Assembly (NCBI GenBank): GCA_001817345.1
Contig: MHIE01000005.1
Location: 1-43,523, forward strand
Reading direction: 5' to 3'
DNA: 43,523 nucleotides
Origin: Candidatus Buchananbacteria bacterium RIFCSPHIGHO2_01_FULL_44_11
GTDB taxonomy: Bacteria > Patescibacteriota > Patescibacteriia > Buchananbacterales > UBA6539
In this document: positions 16,112 to 26,861 of the stretch, one piece after another
Numbering within the stretch: the first letter of the stretch is position 1
How the letters are laid out: each line of letters begins with the position of its first letter
Notes under the pieces: model-generated
Told to the model about the DNA's origin: nothing
Seen by the model: only the letters and a program-made list of their open reading frames with translations
The model's database searches: none
Made by a program: the position numbers and the translations under genes

Positions 16112-16420
16112 TTATGTCAAGTTCTTTAATTTTCTTTTAGCTTGGTCAATTTCTCTCTTCGGTATCACTTGTGATTTTTTGATAAATCCAGAGAGTACAA
16201 CTATATTGCCTTTTTGGAAAGTATAGAAAAGCCGTACCTCTTGTCGGCCTTTGATTCTTAGCTCAAACAAGCCGGCACTTATCTTTTTACTGTGAGGCAA
16301 ACCAAGCTGATGGCCGAATTTTTCCAGTAAATCAATAACCCGCAATACTTTTGCGATTGCTGGTTTTTCCAGTGACCGGATGAAACTCTCAACACTGTTA
16401 TCAAAAACTATTTTTATCAT
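16112..16420 (-). CDS. RelE/HigB (Gp49-like) toxin
   Basis: KISAGLFELRIKGRQEVRLFYTFQKGNIVVLSGFIKKSQVIPKREI. Confidence 0.9.
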   Translation of the reverse strand: MIKIVFDNSVESFIRSLEKPAIAKVLRVIDLLEKFGHQLGLPHSKKISAGLFELRIKGRQEVRLFYTFQKGNIVVLSGFIKKSQVIPKREIDQAKRKLKNLT

Positions 16421-16618
16421 AATTTAATTAAAAAAGCGCCTTTTTGGCGCTACGTTGATAATTAAGTTTACTGTTTTTATTTTAACGCTTCATTATTTTT
16501 CTGTCAACTAAAAATCAATCCCGAGGTTGGTATGAAAAACCATGCTAAATTATTTTTTATTTCTTGCCAATTTCCTTGCTTGTGCTTTTCAAGTTATGGT
16601 CGCACGCCGTTTTTAACT

Positions 16619-17995
16619 CTAATTTTTGATTATTTTTAGATCCTTTCTTTTAAAAATCTTATCATAAAGAGTTATTATTAGTACTCCCAATAAAGTTGTT
16701 ACTATAAAAACCTGCTCTTTTAAAAATGGAAAAAGAATAAACAAAAGACTGGCAGGCACCAGGATTGAATAGAAACTTGCATTTGCTGAAATTTTTTTTG
16801 AATAAATACCAGCAAAAATTGGCGGTACAAAAATTAATGCCAAATAAGTAACCAGTAATGACAACGTAACTATATTTGGGATTATAAATGCCAATACAAA
16901 TCCGACAACTCCAAAAGCCCCCGTGAGTAATCGGGCATATATTATTTCTTTTTTACGGTCAAGAGTCTTTTGATCAAATAAAGCTTTATATATAATTGTA
17001 GAACCGCCGACCAGTAAACTATCAATAGAAGACATAATGACTGCTAAAATTGACGCAAAGCCAAATCCAACCAACCAGGGCGGCAAAATTTCTTTCATGA
17101 GAGTAAATATGGCAGTTTCTTTTTGAATTCCAACTGGCAATTTAATAGCCGCAACCAGACCTAAAAATAAAACTAGAATTCCAAGAAAAGCGGTTATTGG
17201 GATTGCGAGATAAAATGATTTTCTCGCAGTATTTTTGCTCTCGGCAGAAAAAATTCTTTGCCAATGCGTAGTATTGCCCAGATAGAAAAAGCCACTTATT
17301 ACAATTGCCCCAATAAACCAACTTAATCCCCCAAAAGCAAGCGGATCAAGATGACCTTTGGGTAGTTGGGCAAACAGGTCATCAAAATTTCCTATACTCT
17401 GGTATCCTATAATTGCCATTATAATAAACATTAAAACAATTATCCAAAATTGAATAAAATCGGTGATAATATCAACTTTTAATCCACCGATTGTGGTATA
17501 AAGGATTGTAATGGCTGCAGAAAAGAACAACGCGATTACATAATCAGCACCCGTAAGAACAGACGCGAGCGATGCAATGGCAATTGCCTGAACGCCAATC
17601 CAAATAATGAGTAAAAATAATTGCAACCACCCTGTCAAAATTTTGTTTTTTCTCCCAAATCTTTTTTCAAAAAAATCAACAATGGTGTGAGCGCCATATT
17701 CGTCACCAATTTCTTTTATTTTTTTAGCCAATAATCCGAGAATAAACATCCCGACTATAAAAGAAATTGGCAATGCCAAGCCATATGAAATGCCTGTGTT
17801 ATAAACTTCTGAAACAATCGCAACCGTTGCGCCAGCCCCCACCACAGTGGCAACAGTAGAAAAGGTCATCAGCCAAAGATTTGTTTTTCGTTGGTTTACA
17901 AAATACGCCTCAATAGATTCCTTTCTGGAGAAATGCCATGCAACGAAGAACATCACTGCTAAATAGATTATTAAAACGATTGATATTGTGTCCAT
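16619..17995 (-). CDS. sodium:solute symporter (SSS family)
   Basis: 12-13 TM; FVNQRKTNLWLMTFSTVATVVGAGATV; SILAVIMSSIDSLLVGGSTI. Confidence 0.9.
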   Translation of the reverse strand: MDTISIVLIIYLAVMFFVAWHFSRKESIEAYFVNQRKTNLWLMTFSTVATVVGAGATVAIVSEVYNTGISYGLALPISFIVGMFILGLLAKKIKEIGDEYGAHTIVDFFEKRFGRKNKILTGWLQLFLLIIWIGVQAIAIASLASVLTGADYVIALFFSAAITILYTTIGGLKVDIITDFIQFWIIVLMFIIMAIIGYQSIGNFDDLFAQLPKGHLDPLAFGGLSWFIGAIVISGFFYLGNTTHWQRIFSAESKNTARKSFYLAIPITAFLGILVLFLGLVAAIKLPVGIQKETAIFTLMKEILPPWLVGFGFASILAVIMSSIDSLLVGGSTIIYKALFDQKTLDRKKEIIYARLLTGAFGVVGFVLAFIIPNIVTLSLLVTYLALIFVPPIFAGIYSKKISANASFYSILVPASLLFILFPFLKEQVFIVTTLLGVLIITLYDKIFKRKDLKIIKN

Positions 17996-18190
17996 ACTAT
18001 TTATCTTATTAAGTCGTCAACACTTACCTTAACCTTCTTAAACTTTTGGTTATTTTGAGTTAGTCATTATGCTAATATTATAACTCGCTTCCAGAAAGCA
18101 GGCAAAAGCAAAAATCCCGTCTTTTATTTCATCCTTGATTTATAGTATTAATTGTGCTAGATTGTTACCATTGTCAGTTGGTTTTATTTA

Positions 18191-18266
18191 GCGCCCGTAG
18201 CTTAATGGATAGAGCACTTGGCTTCGGACCAAGGGGTTGTAGGTTCAAGTCCTACCGGGCGCGCCA
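18191..18266 (+). tRNA. tRNA-Arg(TCG), CCA encoded
   Basis: GCGCCCG/CGGGCGC acceptor, CTTGG-CTTCGGA-CCAAG anticodon arm, GTTCAAGTC T loop region. Confidence 0.95.
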
Positions 18267-18279
18267 GATTAGTAAACGT

Positions 18280-18351
18280 GGGGCGTTAGCTCAATGGTAG
18301 AGCAGTTGCCTCTTAAGCAAACGGTTAGGGGTTCGAGTCCCTTACGCCCCA
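18280..18351 (+). tRNA. tRNA-Lys(CTT), CCA not encoded
   Basis: GGGGCGT/ACGCCCC acceptor, loop CTCTTAA, AGGGG-TTCGAGT-CCCTT T arm. Confidence 0.92.
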
Positions 18352-18354
18352 TTT

Positions 18355-18383
18355 TAAAGAATCGTCTGGTTGACGATTCTTTT
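18355..18383 (+). terminator. terminator after the tRNA operon
   Basis: AAAGAATCGTCTGGTTGACGATTCTTTTT. Confidence 0.85.
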
Positions 18384-18413
18384 TGATTAATATGACAGAC
18401 AGGGAGAACATAA

Positions 18414-18536
18414 TGAACCCGACTCCGTAGCAAGCTACGGAGTATCAGGGCGGGTTCTTTATGCAAGGTGTTGGCTCCGCCAACGTATTATTTTTATAAT
18501 GGCCTTCATCTCCGCGGCCAGCCGCGGAGTATCCGG
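18414..18536. repeat. cluster of three nested hairpins
   Basis: GAACCCG-A-CTCCGTAGC-AA-GCTACGGAG-TATCAGGG-CGGGTTC; GTTGGC-TCC-GCCAAC; TGGCC-TTCAT-CTCCGCGGC-CA-GCCGCGGAG-TATCC-GGCCA. Confidence 0.85.
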
Positions 18537-18617
18537 CCAACCATAATAAAAAATCCGCCTCTGGGCCGAAGCCAAGAGGACGGAAAGAGACTTTGATTTT
18601 AGGGAAAGCAGTCTGTT

Positions 18618-18959
18618 TTAGCCGCGAAAGACGAGCTTGGGCAGCTCTTCGTCCACATTAGGGAGTATAATGTGGATGTGGAACGTTTCCCTAGTGCAGA
18701 GGTCGTCGCCGTTTTGGCCAATCCGATATCGCCCTGGGCGAACGGCGAATTCTCTGGCGAATTGTTCGGCCAGCAACCAGAGCTCTGAGCGTTCGGTAAT
18801 GGTTGGCTGAGCTGATTCGTCCTCAAGAGCCAAGATCAGATGTCGGCCAGTAATTGGCCCGGTGCCGTCCTCCCGAGGCGAACGGCGTCGGCTTTCGACC
18901 AAACACCACCGCCGGCCAGACGACAAAGTACCTTGTCTAATAGGATCAGGCGCAGGCAT
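18618..18959 (-). CDS. short HIT-like / hypothetical protein
   Basis: HLILALEDES and C-terminal TFHIHIILPN (HxH-type motif); weak. Confidence 0.45.
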   Translation of the reverse strand: MPAPDPIRQGTLSSGRRWCLVESRRRSPREDGTGPITGRHLILALEDESAQPTITERSELWLLAEQFAREFAVRPGRYRIGQNGDDLCTRETFHIHIILPNVDEELPKLVFRG

Positions 18960-19116
18960 TTTTAGCTACCTCATTCCCGTTGCAAAAAAGAGCGTGCTGG
19001 GAAATCTAAACCCAACATCTTAAAATAACACAGGCAAGCGAATTTGTCAATCCATCTCAATAAAAAAAATGACCCAGGTTTTTCAGAGTCATTTTTTGTT
19101 TGGTAGATTCTATTGA

Positions 19117-20157
19117 TCAGTTCAGCATTTCCGGGTGAGTCATGTGCGACTGGGCCGTTTCTTTACTGATTAATTTTTGACTGAACATATTGATTAAATC
19201 TTGATCCATGGTAATCATCCCCTCTTTGGCGCTGGTTTGAATGACGGTTTTAATTTGGGCGATTTTATTTTCCCGAATTAAGTTAGCCACCGCCGGTGTA
19301 TTGAGTAAAATTTCCCGAGTGGCCACCCGGCCGCCGCCTTCCTGGGGAATCAAATTTTGAGAAATAATGCCGGTTAAAGTCATTGAGACCTGCAGCCGAA
19401 TCTGCTGCTGCTGGTGCGACGGGAAAATATCAATAATCCGGTCGATGGTCTGGGCGGCGTTATGGGTATGCAGAGTGGCTAGCACCAAGTGGCCGGTTTC
19501 GGCTAAAGTGATTGTTGCGGCAATAGTCGCCAAGTCGCGCATTTCGCCGACCATAATGACGTTGGGGTCCTGGCGCAAAACGTGGATCAGGGCGTCTTGA
19601 AAAGTGATCATGTCAGTATGCAGCTGCCGCTGTTTCACAATGCTTTTTTGGGGCTTGAAAAGAAATTCAATTGGGTCTTCAAGCGTGACAATGTGAGCGG
19701 ATTTATTGGTGTTAATATGGTTAATCATCGCCGCTAGGGTGGTAGATTTGCCGCAGCCGGTCGGACCGGTCATCAGGATTAATCCCTGGTACATATCCAG
19801 TAGGCGATAGACCACTTCGGGCATTTTGACGTCTTCCATAGTTGGAATTTCAGAAGAAATGACGCGGGCCACTAAGCCTAAATTATTTTTTTCCCAGTGC
19901 AAATTGACGCGAAAACGGTGGCCGGTTTTTATTTCGTAGGAAAGATCTAGTTCTTTTTTATTCAGTAAGATTTTTTTCTGTTCCTCGGTGATAATCGGGT
20001 AAATCAATTCCTCGGCGATTTTCTGGCTGATGTTGGGCCGGTTTTTGATCGGTCCGAGCTGGCCGTCAATTCTCAGGTAAGGCGGCATGCCGACGATCAG
20101 GTGGAGGTCGGAAGCTTTTTTTTCCACGGCAATTTTAAACAGTTCTTCAATGCTCAT
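19117..20157 (-). CDS. pilT: type IV pilus twitching motility ATPase PilT
   Basis: KKASDLHLIVGMPPYLRIDG, LMTGPTGCGKSTTLAAMI, GEMRDLATI, TLHTHNAAQTIDRIID. Confidence 0.95.
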   Translation of the reverse strand: MSIEELFKIAVEKKASDLHLIVGMPPYLRIDGQLGPIKNRPNISQKIAEELIYPIITEEQKKILLNKKELDLSYEIKTGHRFRVNLHWEKNNLGLVARVISSEIPTMEDVKMPEVVYRLLDMYQGLILMTGPTGCGKSTTLAAMINHINTNKSAHIVTLEDPIEFLFKPQKSIVKQRQLHTDMITFQDALIHVLRQDPNVIMVGEMRDLATIAATITLAETGHLVLATLHTHNAAQTIDRIIDIFPSHQQQQIRLQVSMTLTGIISQNLIPQEGGGRVATREILLNTPAVANLIRENKIAQIKTVIQTSAKEGMITMDQDLINMFSQKLISKETAQSHMTHPEMLN

Positions 20158-20161
20158 AAAA

Positions 20162-20857
20162 TTATTTATCCCATTTTTTCTTTTTTAGAGCGGCTTTGGC
20201 GGCTTTGGTTTGTCCTTCTTGTTTACTTGAGCCGGTGGCAGTGGCAATCAACTCATCGTTAAGGAAAACTCCAACTTGGAATTTTTTGTCATGGTCTGGG
20301 CCGTTTTCTTCCAAAACCCGATAGTTGGGAGTGATTTTTAATTTTTCCTGGGCAATTTCCTGAAATTTACTTTTGGGATCTAAGTAGAGTTTGTTCGATA
20401 AAATATTAGGCAGTTCGGGCAGGATGTTTTTGGCGATAAAATTTTGGGCCATTTCCAGCCCCTGGTCAATGTAGATTGAACCGATTAAGGCCTCAAGAGC
20501 ATTGGCTAGGATGTAATTTCTAGCTTTGCCGTTGGTATCGTTATTTTCACCCTTACTTAAGTAGAGGTATTTACCCAGTTCAATTTTTTGGGCGATTTTA
20601 GCCAGCATTTGACTGTTGACTAAACTGGCTCGCCAGTTGGTTAGATCCCCTTCTGGATTTGGGTAATTATGGAAAAGGTAATCAGTGACGATGAGTTCTA
20701 AAACCGCATCGCCCAAAAATTCCAGCCGCTCGTTGTGTTCCAGCTTAAAGCCGGGATTTTCGTTTAGGTACGAACGGTGGACCAAGGCTTGCTTCAAGAT
20801 GTCTGTGTTTTTAAAATGAACCTTAATTTTTTTTTCTAAGTTTGACAGTTCGGTCAT
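20162..20857 (-). CDS. rnc: ribonuclease III
   Basis: NERLEFLGDAVLEL signature plus C-terminal dsRBD. Confidence 0.97.
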   Translation of the reverse strand: MTELSNLEKKIKVHFKNTDILKQALVHRSYLNENPGFKLEHNERLEFLGDAVLELIVTDYLFHNYPNPEGDLTNWRASLVNSQMLAKIAQKIELGKYLYLSKGENNDTNGKARNYILANALEALIGSIYIDQGLEMAQNFIAKNILPELPNILSNKLYLDPKSKFQEIAQEKLKITPNYRVLEENGPDHDKKFQVGVFLNDELIATATGSSKQEGQTKAAKAALKKKKWDK

Positions 20858-20957
20858 AGGAATCGTTTTGTACCAGCCGGGTTACCGGTCTGGACAAACG
20901 GCATGCGAATAAACAAATAATCGCCTGGAGCATTTGTTGATTCGTATGCGTTTGTGA

Positions 20958-21389
20958 TTAATTAGCTGGTGGCTGCTCGCTTAACATTTGTTTATAAATT
21001 GAGCCCAGGACGCCGTTGACGAATTTGCCCGAGGACTCCCCGCCGAAAGTTTTAGCTAGTTCAATGGCTTCATTAATGGCGACTTTGTCCGGGATGTCCG
21101 CGTCATACTGGAGTTCGTAAATGCCGATGCGTAAAACATTTCGGTCCACCATGGTGATTTGTTCCAGCGGCCACTCCGGGGCGAATTTAGTGATCAGGCT
21201 GTCAATCTCCTTCTGATTTTTTGTCACACCTTTGACCAGGTTATCAATAAAACCCTTATCGTCAAATTGCGGCGCAAATTCCGCTAGGTCGTTTTTAATT
21301 ACGGCTTCCAGGTCGGTTTGTTTATCATTAAAATCCCATTGGTAGAGGGTTTGCAAAGCAATCGTACGGGCCAGGTGGCGGTTGGACAT
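20958..21389 (-). CDS. nusB: transcription antitermination protein NusB
   Basis: Size, [24 protein letters not shown]. Confidence 0.95.
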   Translation of the reverse strand: MSNRHLARTIALQTLYQWDFNDKQTDLEAVIKNDLAEFAPQFDDKGFIDNLVKGVTKNQKEIDSLITKFAPEWPLEQITMVDRNVLRIGIYELQYDADIPDKVAINEAIELAKTFGGESSGKFVNGVLGSIYKQMLSEQPPAN

Positions 21390-21445
21390 AGTTGTTAGAT
21401 AGCAAGTTAGCCAGTCAATCGAGCCGGTCGGCTCGTTTAGCTAAC

Positions 21446-21646
21446 TTATTTTTTTGCTTTAGCTTTTTTTTCTTTGATTTTAATCACCTGCCGGCCTTGG
21501 TAATAACCGCAGAAAAGACAGGTCTGGTGCGGCAGGGTCGGTTTTTTGCATTTTGGGCATTTGGTCAGCTTGGGTTGGGTGATTTTTTTATGGGCACGAC
21601 CCATGCGAGAAAAGGAACTTGATTTGCGGTGAGCTGGAACTGGCAT
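21446..21646 (-). CDS. rpmF: 50S ribosomal protein L32
   Basis: MPVPAHRKSSSFSRMGRAHKK...CPKCKK...CLFCGYYQGRQV. Confidence 0.95.
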   Translation of the reverse strand: MPVPAHRKSSSFSRMGRAHKKITQPKLTKCPKCKKPTLPHQTCLFCGYYQGRQVIKIKEKKAKAKK

Positions 21647-21724
21647 AATTAGTAGGATTTAGTTTTTAGTCATTAGTTGTTAGTAGTATATATTATTTTA
21701 GTATTGAAGGCAACTTGGAGCTTT

Positions 21725-24307
21725 TTAAATAAAAGTCACCGAGGCCACTTTATCGTTAGCTTCCTTAAAGCGCATCAGCCGCACTCCCTGGGTGGCCCGG
21801 CCCAAGACGTTGACTGATTTTAAAGGCAGGCGGATCACTTGGCCTTTGGCCGAGATAATAATCATATCTTCTTCTATAGCTTTGGCGTTAACCGCCGTCA
21901 TACTGACCACCCGTCCGGTTTTACTGGTTACTTTGGCCGTCTTAATGCCGGAACCGCCCCGGCCTTGGACTTTGTAGCTGTTTAAGCTGCTGCGTTTGCC
22001 GTAACCATTTTCGGTAATAACTAAGATCTGGCCGACCGAAGACAATGCTTGGTCAACTACGTCCATGCCGACGATTTTATCGTCTTTTTTCAGTCGGATG
22101 CCACGGACACCGGCCGCGGCCCGGCCCATGGGTCGGATTTGAGCCTCTTTGAACCTGATTGCCTGGCCGTTAGCGGTGACTAAAATAATATTGTCTTTAC
22201 CGCTGGAGGGTTTAAGCCATTCTAGTTCGTCGTTTTTCTTTAAACGGATGGCGATTAAGCCTGATCGTCTGACATTAGTGAAGTCAGCAATATCAACTTT
22301 TTTAATATTACCCAGACCGGTCACCATCACTAGGAATTTGTAGTCTCCCAGTTCACTGAACGGCAAGGCTGAAGAAATCTTTTCTTCCGGTCCGAGCTGC
22401 AAAAAGTTGACGATGGCCTGGCCTTTGGCCGTTCTAGAGCCCTTGGGAATATCATAAGCTTTCAGCTGGAAGACCCGGCCTTTGGTCGTAAAAAACAAAA
22501 CGTCAGAATGAGTGGTAGTGGAAAAGAATTGTTCCACCACGTCTTCTTCTTTAGTGGTCAGGCCGACCACGCCTTTACCGCCCCGGCCCTGAGTTTTGAA
22601 GGTTTCGGGCGCCAGCCGCTTGATGTAGCCGTCTTTAGTGATCGTGATAATCGTGTCTTCATCGGGAATCAAATCTTCGGTGCTAAATTCTTTAACGCCG
22701 TGGCTGACGATTTGCGTCCGTCTGGGGTCGCCGTATTTTTCTTTCAGCTTGGCCAGTTCATCTTTGATGATACTAAGAATTTTTTGCTTTGATTTTAAAA
22801 TGCTTTCCAGGTCTTTAATCAAGGCCAGCTTTTCTTTGAGTTCTTGCTCAATTTTCAGCCTTTCTAAATTAGCCAGTTGCTGGAGTTTCATTTCCAGAAT
22901 GGCGACGGCCTGCCGCTCGGAGAGACGGAATTTCTTGATTAAATTAATTTTAGCGACTTCTTTGTCTTTTGATTTTTTTATCGTTTGAATCACCTGGTCA
23001 ATTTTTGCCAGGGCGAGTTTTAAACCTTCAAGAATATGAGCGCGCTCTTTGGCTTTGGCCAAATCGTACTCGGTTCTTTTTCTAATCACTTCCTGCCGGT
23101 GCTTGAGGTATTCTTCCAAAAGCATTTTTAGCGTCAGGACGCGGGGCTGAATGCCATCAACCAAAGCCAGGGCATTAATGTGAAAAGTGGTTTGAAGATC
23201 GGTCAGTTTAAAAAGGCTGTTTAGAACTTTTTTAGGGTAAGCGTCTTTTTTAAGTTCAATCACTACCCTCACCCCTTCTTTTGAGGATTCATCGCGCAAA
23301 TCTTTGATGCCTTCCAGTTTTTTATCTCGGACCAATTCCGCGATTTTTTCTAAAATACTCGCCTTGTTCACCTGATAAGGAATTTCGGCGATGATAATAT
23401 TGAAAGAATCATTTTTAGCCTCAACAATTTCGGTTTTGGCTCGAATGACAATGCCGCCCTTGCCAGTGGCGTAAGACTGCTTGATTTCGTTATTGTCATA
23501 AATTATCCCGCCGGTGGGGAAATCCGGTCCTTTGATGAATTGGGTCAGGTCATCAACAGTTGCTTCGGGATTTTCAATCAAATGGACAATGCCGTCAATG
23601 ACTTCGTTAAGGTTATGCGGCGGAATATTAGTGGCCATACCGACCGCAATGCCCATTGTGCCGTTTAGAATTAAATTCGGCAGTTTGGAGGGCATAACAG
23701 TCGGTTCGCGATGCGAGCCGTCGTAGTTGGGAATAAAATTGACCGTCTCTTTTTCAATGTCAAACATCAGTTCTTCGGCAATGCCGGACAGCTTGGCTTC
23801 GGTGTAACGCATGGCCGCGGCGCCATCGCCGTCCATCGAGCCGAAGTTGCCTTGGCCGTTGATCAGCGGGTAGCGCAGCGAGAAATCCTGGGCCATTCTG
23901 ACCATGGAGTCGTAGACGGCAACGTCGCCGTGAGGATGGTATTTACCTAAAACTTCACCGACTACTGTCGCTGATTTCCGGTATTTGCCGCCGGCCCTTA
24001 GGCCGATACTCCACATCGCGTACATAATCCGGCGATGGACCGGTTTTAAACCGTCACGGACATCAGGCAAAGCCCGGGCAATAATGACCGACATGGCATA
24101 GTCCAGGTAGGATTCCTGCATCTCTTCAATAATCGGCCGGTGACTGATTTTTCCCACCCCCTCTTTGCCTTCTATGACCGTGTTATTCATTGGCTTAATT
24201 TCCGCCGGCGTTTCTTTAGATTGGGCGATCGGGTCTACCGTCGCCTTTTTTTCTTTTTTGGCGGAATTTTTTTCCAGCCGGGGTTGGGATTTTTTCTTTT
24301 TTAGCAT
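21725..24307 (-). CDS. gyrA: DNA gyrase subunit A
   Basis: [34 protein letters not shown]-terminal beta-pinwheel GRGGKG motifs. Confidence 0.97.
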   Translation of the reverse strand: MLKKKKSQPRLEKNSAKKEKKATVDPIAQSKETPAEIKPMNNTVIEGKEGVGKISHRPIIEEMQESYLDYAMSVIIARALPDVRDGLKPVHRRIMYAMWSIGLRAGGKYRKSATVVGEVLGKYHPHGDVAVYDSMVRMAQDFSLRYPLINGQGNFGSMDGDGAAAMRYTEAKLSGIAEELMFDIEKETVNFIPNYDGSHREPTVMPSKLPNLILNGTMGIAVGMATNIPPHNLNEVIDGIVHLIENPEATVDDLTQFIKGPDFPTGGIIYDNNEIKQSYATGKGGIVIRAKTEIVEAKNDSFNIIIAEIPYQVNKASILEKIAELVRDKKLEGIKDLRDESSKEGVRVVIELKKDAYPKKVLNSLFKLTDLQTTFHINALALVDGIQPRVLTLKMLLEEYLKHRQEVIRKRTEYDLAKAKERAHILEGLKLALAKIDQVIQTIKKSKDKEVAKINLIKKFRLSERQAVAILEMKLQQLANLERLKIEQELKEKLALIKDLESILKSKQKILSIIKDELAKLKEKYGDPRRTQIVSHGVKEFSTEDLIPDEDTIITITKDGYIKRLAPETFKTQGRGGKGVVGLTTKEEDVVEQFFSTTTHSDVLFFTTKGRVFQLKAYDIPKGSRTAKGQAIVNFLQLGPEEKISSALPFSELGDYKFLVMVTGLGNIKKVDIADFTNVRRSGLIAIRLKKNDELEWLKPSSGKDNIILVTANGQAIRFKEAQIRPMGRAAAGVRGIRLKKDDKIVGMDVVDQALSSVGQILVITENGYGKRSSLNSYKVQGRGGSGIKTAKVTSKTGRVVSMTAVNAKAIEEDMIIISAKGQVIRLPLKSVNVLGRATQGVRLMRFKEANDKVASVTFI

Positions 24308-24345
24308 GATCGTTAAATGATTATGGTTTCTTTAATGCGGTCGTT

Positions 24346-25101
24346 CTAGTTGAATTCAATCGTCGTAATGATTTTTATTGATGTGTCGTTGAAATCTTTT
24401 TCGTTTTTGATAAACGACAAGACGTATAAGTTATTATTTTTTTCAATAAAATAGTTTTCCGTTTCGCGGTTAATTTCCCCCACTCTTTTTAAACATCTTA
24501 ATTCCATCGTTTGGTTGCCATTAATGATTGTCGGTTGTGGTTTGGCGCAGCCGGCCGGAAATTCAGTTACAAAATTTTTAATAAAATCTAAGTCCTGATT
24601 TTTAATCACCTGGACAGTGAGGGCTTCGGTGGCCGTGGCCGATGCGGGTTGGCTCAGGCTGACCATTTCCGGTTTAGTGGCGTCAATTGACCACTGGTTG
24701 GGGTACTGGATTTGGTATTGGTAATCGGGGCTGGAATATTTCTGCCAACTTTTTATTTCGCCCGCCAGTAGTTCAGTTTTGATTTTGGCGATTGCTTCCG
24801 GAGTCAGGTTCAATCCATCGGCCGACTCCCCTGACCAGTCTTTCAAATTTTTATCTAAAATTTCAAATTGCTCCTTAGTGCCTTCAAAAAAGTTGGTTAA
24901 GTCTTCTTGAATTTTTTTTAAATCCTCAGCTTGCTTTTCACTTTGAGCCGAAGGAGCCAAAGAACTTTGTAAAAATACCAGCCATAAGCCTAGGATAATC
25001 ACCATCAAAATCGCTAGGGCAAAAATCAAAATTTTTTTTCTGGTTTGAATTGGCAGTTTGTCTATCAATAACTTCTGTTTTTCGCTGTTAGGTTTTGCCA
25101 T
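24346..25101 (-). CDS. hypothetical membrane-anchored protein
   Basis: Single N-terminal TM, PsbP-like SPDYQYQIQYPNQWSID region. Confidence 0.6.
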   Translation of the reverse strand: MAKPNSEKQKLLIDKLPIQTRKKILIFALAILMVIILGLWLVFLQSSLAPSAQSEKQAEDLKKIQEDLTNFFEGTKEQFEILDKNLKDWSGESADGLNLTPEAIAKIKTELLAGEIKSWQKYSSPDYQYQIQYPNQWSIDATKPEMVSLSQPASATATEALTVQVIKNQDLDFIKNFVTEFPAGCAKPQPTIINGNQTMELRCLKRVGEINRETENYFIEKNNNLYVLSFIKNEKDFNDTSIKIITTIEFN

Positions 25102-25105
25102 GGCC

Positions 25106-25711
25106 TTAGGGTTCTAAAATCACCACCTTAATATCTTCTTGCGGCAAGTCTTTTTTTGTGATTTTAAATTTGTTGGTTTTTTCTGAGGCGGAAGCGCCTA
25201 TTTCTTTGCAGAATTTATCCAGGCCGTCCAGTTTAATCTTTAAGCCTGGGAGCTGATAATACATCGGGATGACAATCCTTGGCTCCAGCTGGCTGATTAA
25301 TTCCGTCGCTTGTTTGGCGTTCAGCGTTTTTTCGCCGCCAACCGGGATCATTAAAATATCCACGCCTTCCAGTTTTTCCATTTCGCCGTTAGACAGGGGC
25401 GCATTAATTTCGCCCAAGTGAACCAGAGTTATACCGTCCATTTCAATCCGGTAGATAACTTTTTGATTTCCGGCAATGCCATAGACAAAAGTATTTTTAA
25501 TCTCATATTCACCCGGCTGATCAATGGTAAAAGGCGGCTGATCAACCAGGCCCTTAACGTTGTGTTCCTTTTGGTTGTTACTAATGGTGACAATGTCAGC
25601 GCTAAGCCGCGGTATTTTTAGGCCGCAACTCTCATCGAGCGGATCAGTCACTAAAGTGCTTTTATCGCCCTGGAGACGGAAGCAGGCTTGGCCAAAGAAA
25701 TTGATAATCAT
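25106..25711 (-). CDS. MBL-fold metallohydrolase-like protein
   Basis: FFGQACFRLQGDKSTLVTDPLDES...GGEKTLNAKQATELISQLEPRIVIPMYY. Confidence 0.75.
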   Translation of the reverse strand: MIINFFGQACFRLQGDKSTLVTDPLDESCGLKIPRLSADIVTISNNQKEHNVKGLVDQPPFTIDQPGEYEIKNTFVYGIAGNQKVIYRIEMDGITLVHLGEINAPLSNGEMEKLEGVDILMIPVGGEKTLNAKQATELISQLEPRIVIPMYYQLPGLKIKLDGLDKFCKEIGASASEKTNKFKITKKDLPQEDIKVVILEP

Positions 25712-25900
25712 AATTATGGTGCGAATGATACGAATTTAACTTTCTCCCGCCAAGGGGAGAGGGAAAATGCTATTCGCATATTGCCTTAATTAAAAAAACG
25801 ACCGTTTGGACATTTTTATTTTAGCAGATTTTATTATCTTTTGCAAGTAAATTAATTGGATAAATTTGTCTAAACTTAGCCAAATATAGCGGTTAATTTT

Positions 25901-26458
25901 TTAATTGCCAAAATCAATCCCCATGTCCGGTAAATCGGCTAAATCTAAGTTGGCTGGCCGGGCGGGTTTTCGGTTATTCGGCTTAAGGCCGCTGTCTTTT
26001 TTGGTCGGTTTAGAACCTGGTTTTTGTCTTTCTTGGTTAAGGCTTTGTCTTGTCTGGCTAGAGAGTTGGTAGCGACCCAAAGTGCTTTTGGGATCATAAT
26101 TAGTCAAATTTTTACCGCGGTCTTCGGCAGTGAGTTCTTCGCCTAGATCGATTCTGATGTTGGTTTGGACATGTTCTTGTCTGATGGCCTCTTCTCTGGC
26201 TAAATCTTCTTGATATTGTGCCTGGGCCGCCGCGCCGTAGATTTGGTCCGTCCGCTTGGCAGTTTTCAGGAGGCCAGCGTTTTTGAGATGGCGGACGGCT
26301 TTTAAGGCATCATCTTTTTTTATTTTGGTTCCGGCGAAAACGTGTTTTAAGCCGGCTTTTTCCAGCTCTTTTTTAACAGCGCTGGGCATGAAGTTCTTTC
26401 CGCCCGAAGCCATTTTAGCAAAGTTTTTCGGTGATAAATAATTTGATTGCTCACTCAT
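25901..26458 (-). CDS. hypothetical protein
   Basis: 185-aa ORF with structured leader; no family recognised. Confidence 0.6.
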   Translation of the reverse strand: MSEQSNYLSPKNFAKMASGGKNFMPSAVKKELEKAGLKHVFAGTKIKKDDALKAVRHLKNAGLLKTAKRTDQIYGAAAQAQYQEDLAREEAIRQEHVQTNIRIDLGEELTAEDRGKNLTNYDPKSTLGRYQLSSQTRQSLNQERQKPGSKPTKKDSGLKPNNRKPARPANLDLADLPDMGIDFGN

Positions 26459-26861
26459 TCCGTTAGAGAAAGAAAATGTTTTAAGCGATTTTTTAAAAAT
26501 TTTTTACCCATCCCTGGCTCCAAGTATTTTTCTCGCCCAAAAGCATTATCTTTATTTAAACACACTCTATAATAAATGACACCAAGTAGTCCACGACCTT
26601 TTTACTTTGTAAGACGTAAATATACCGCATAACCTTTTCTCTAACGGGACTCATATTTTTGGTTAAGCTAGTCTCTTATAATTTTACATTTTTTTGAGAC
26701 TTTTAGCCATTCCGTTTAGGCGGTTGAGCCAATTTTTACCCCTCTTGCCAATAATTTAAAATTATAGTATCATAGGTTATACGTTTAATTAATGCTTATT
26801 TTTGGCCAAACTTGGCCGATTAAGCGCTTATCCGGGTTTTCGGGTGGGCTAACGAGCAGCC

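Noticed and set aside
18269-18466. 65-aa minus ORF
   Set aside because: It runs antisense through tRNA-Lys; artefact of tRNA sequence.
21792-23950. Plus-strand ORFs opposite gyrA
   Set aside because: Shadow ORFs of a confident gene.
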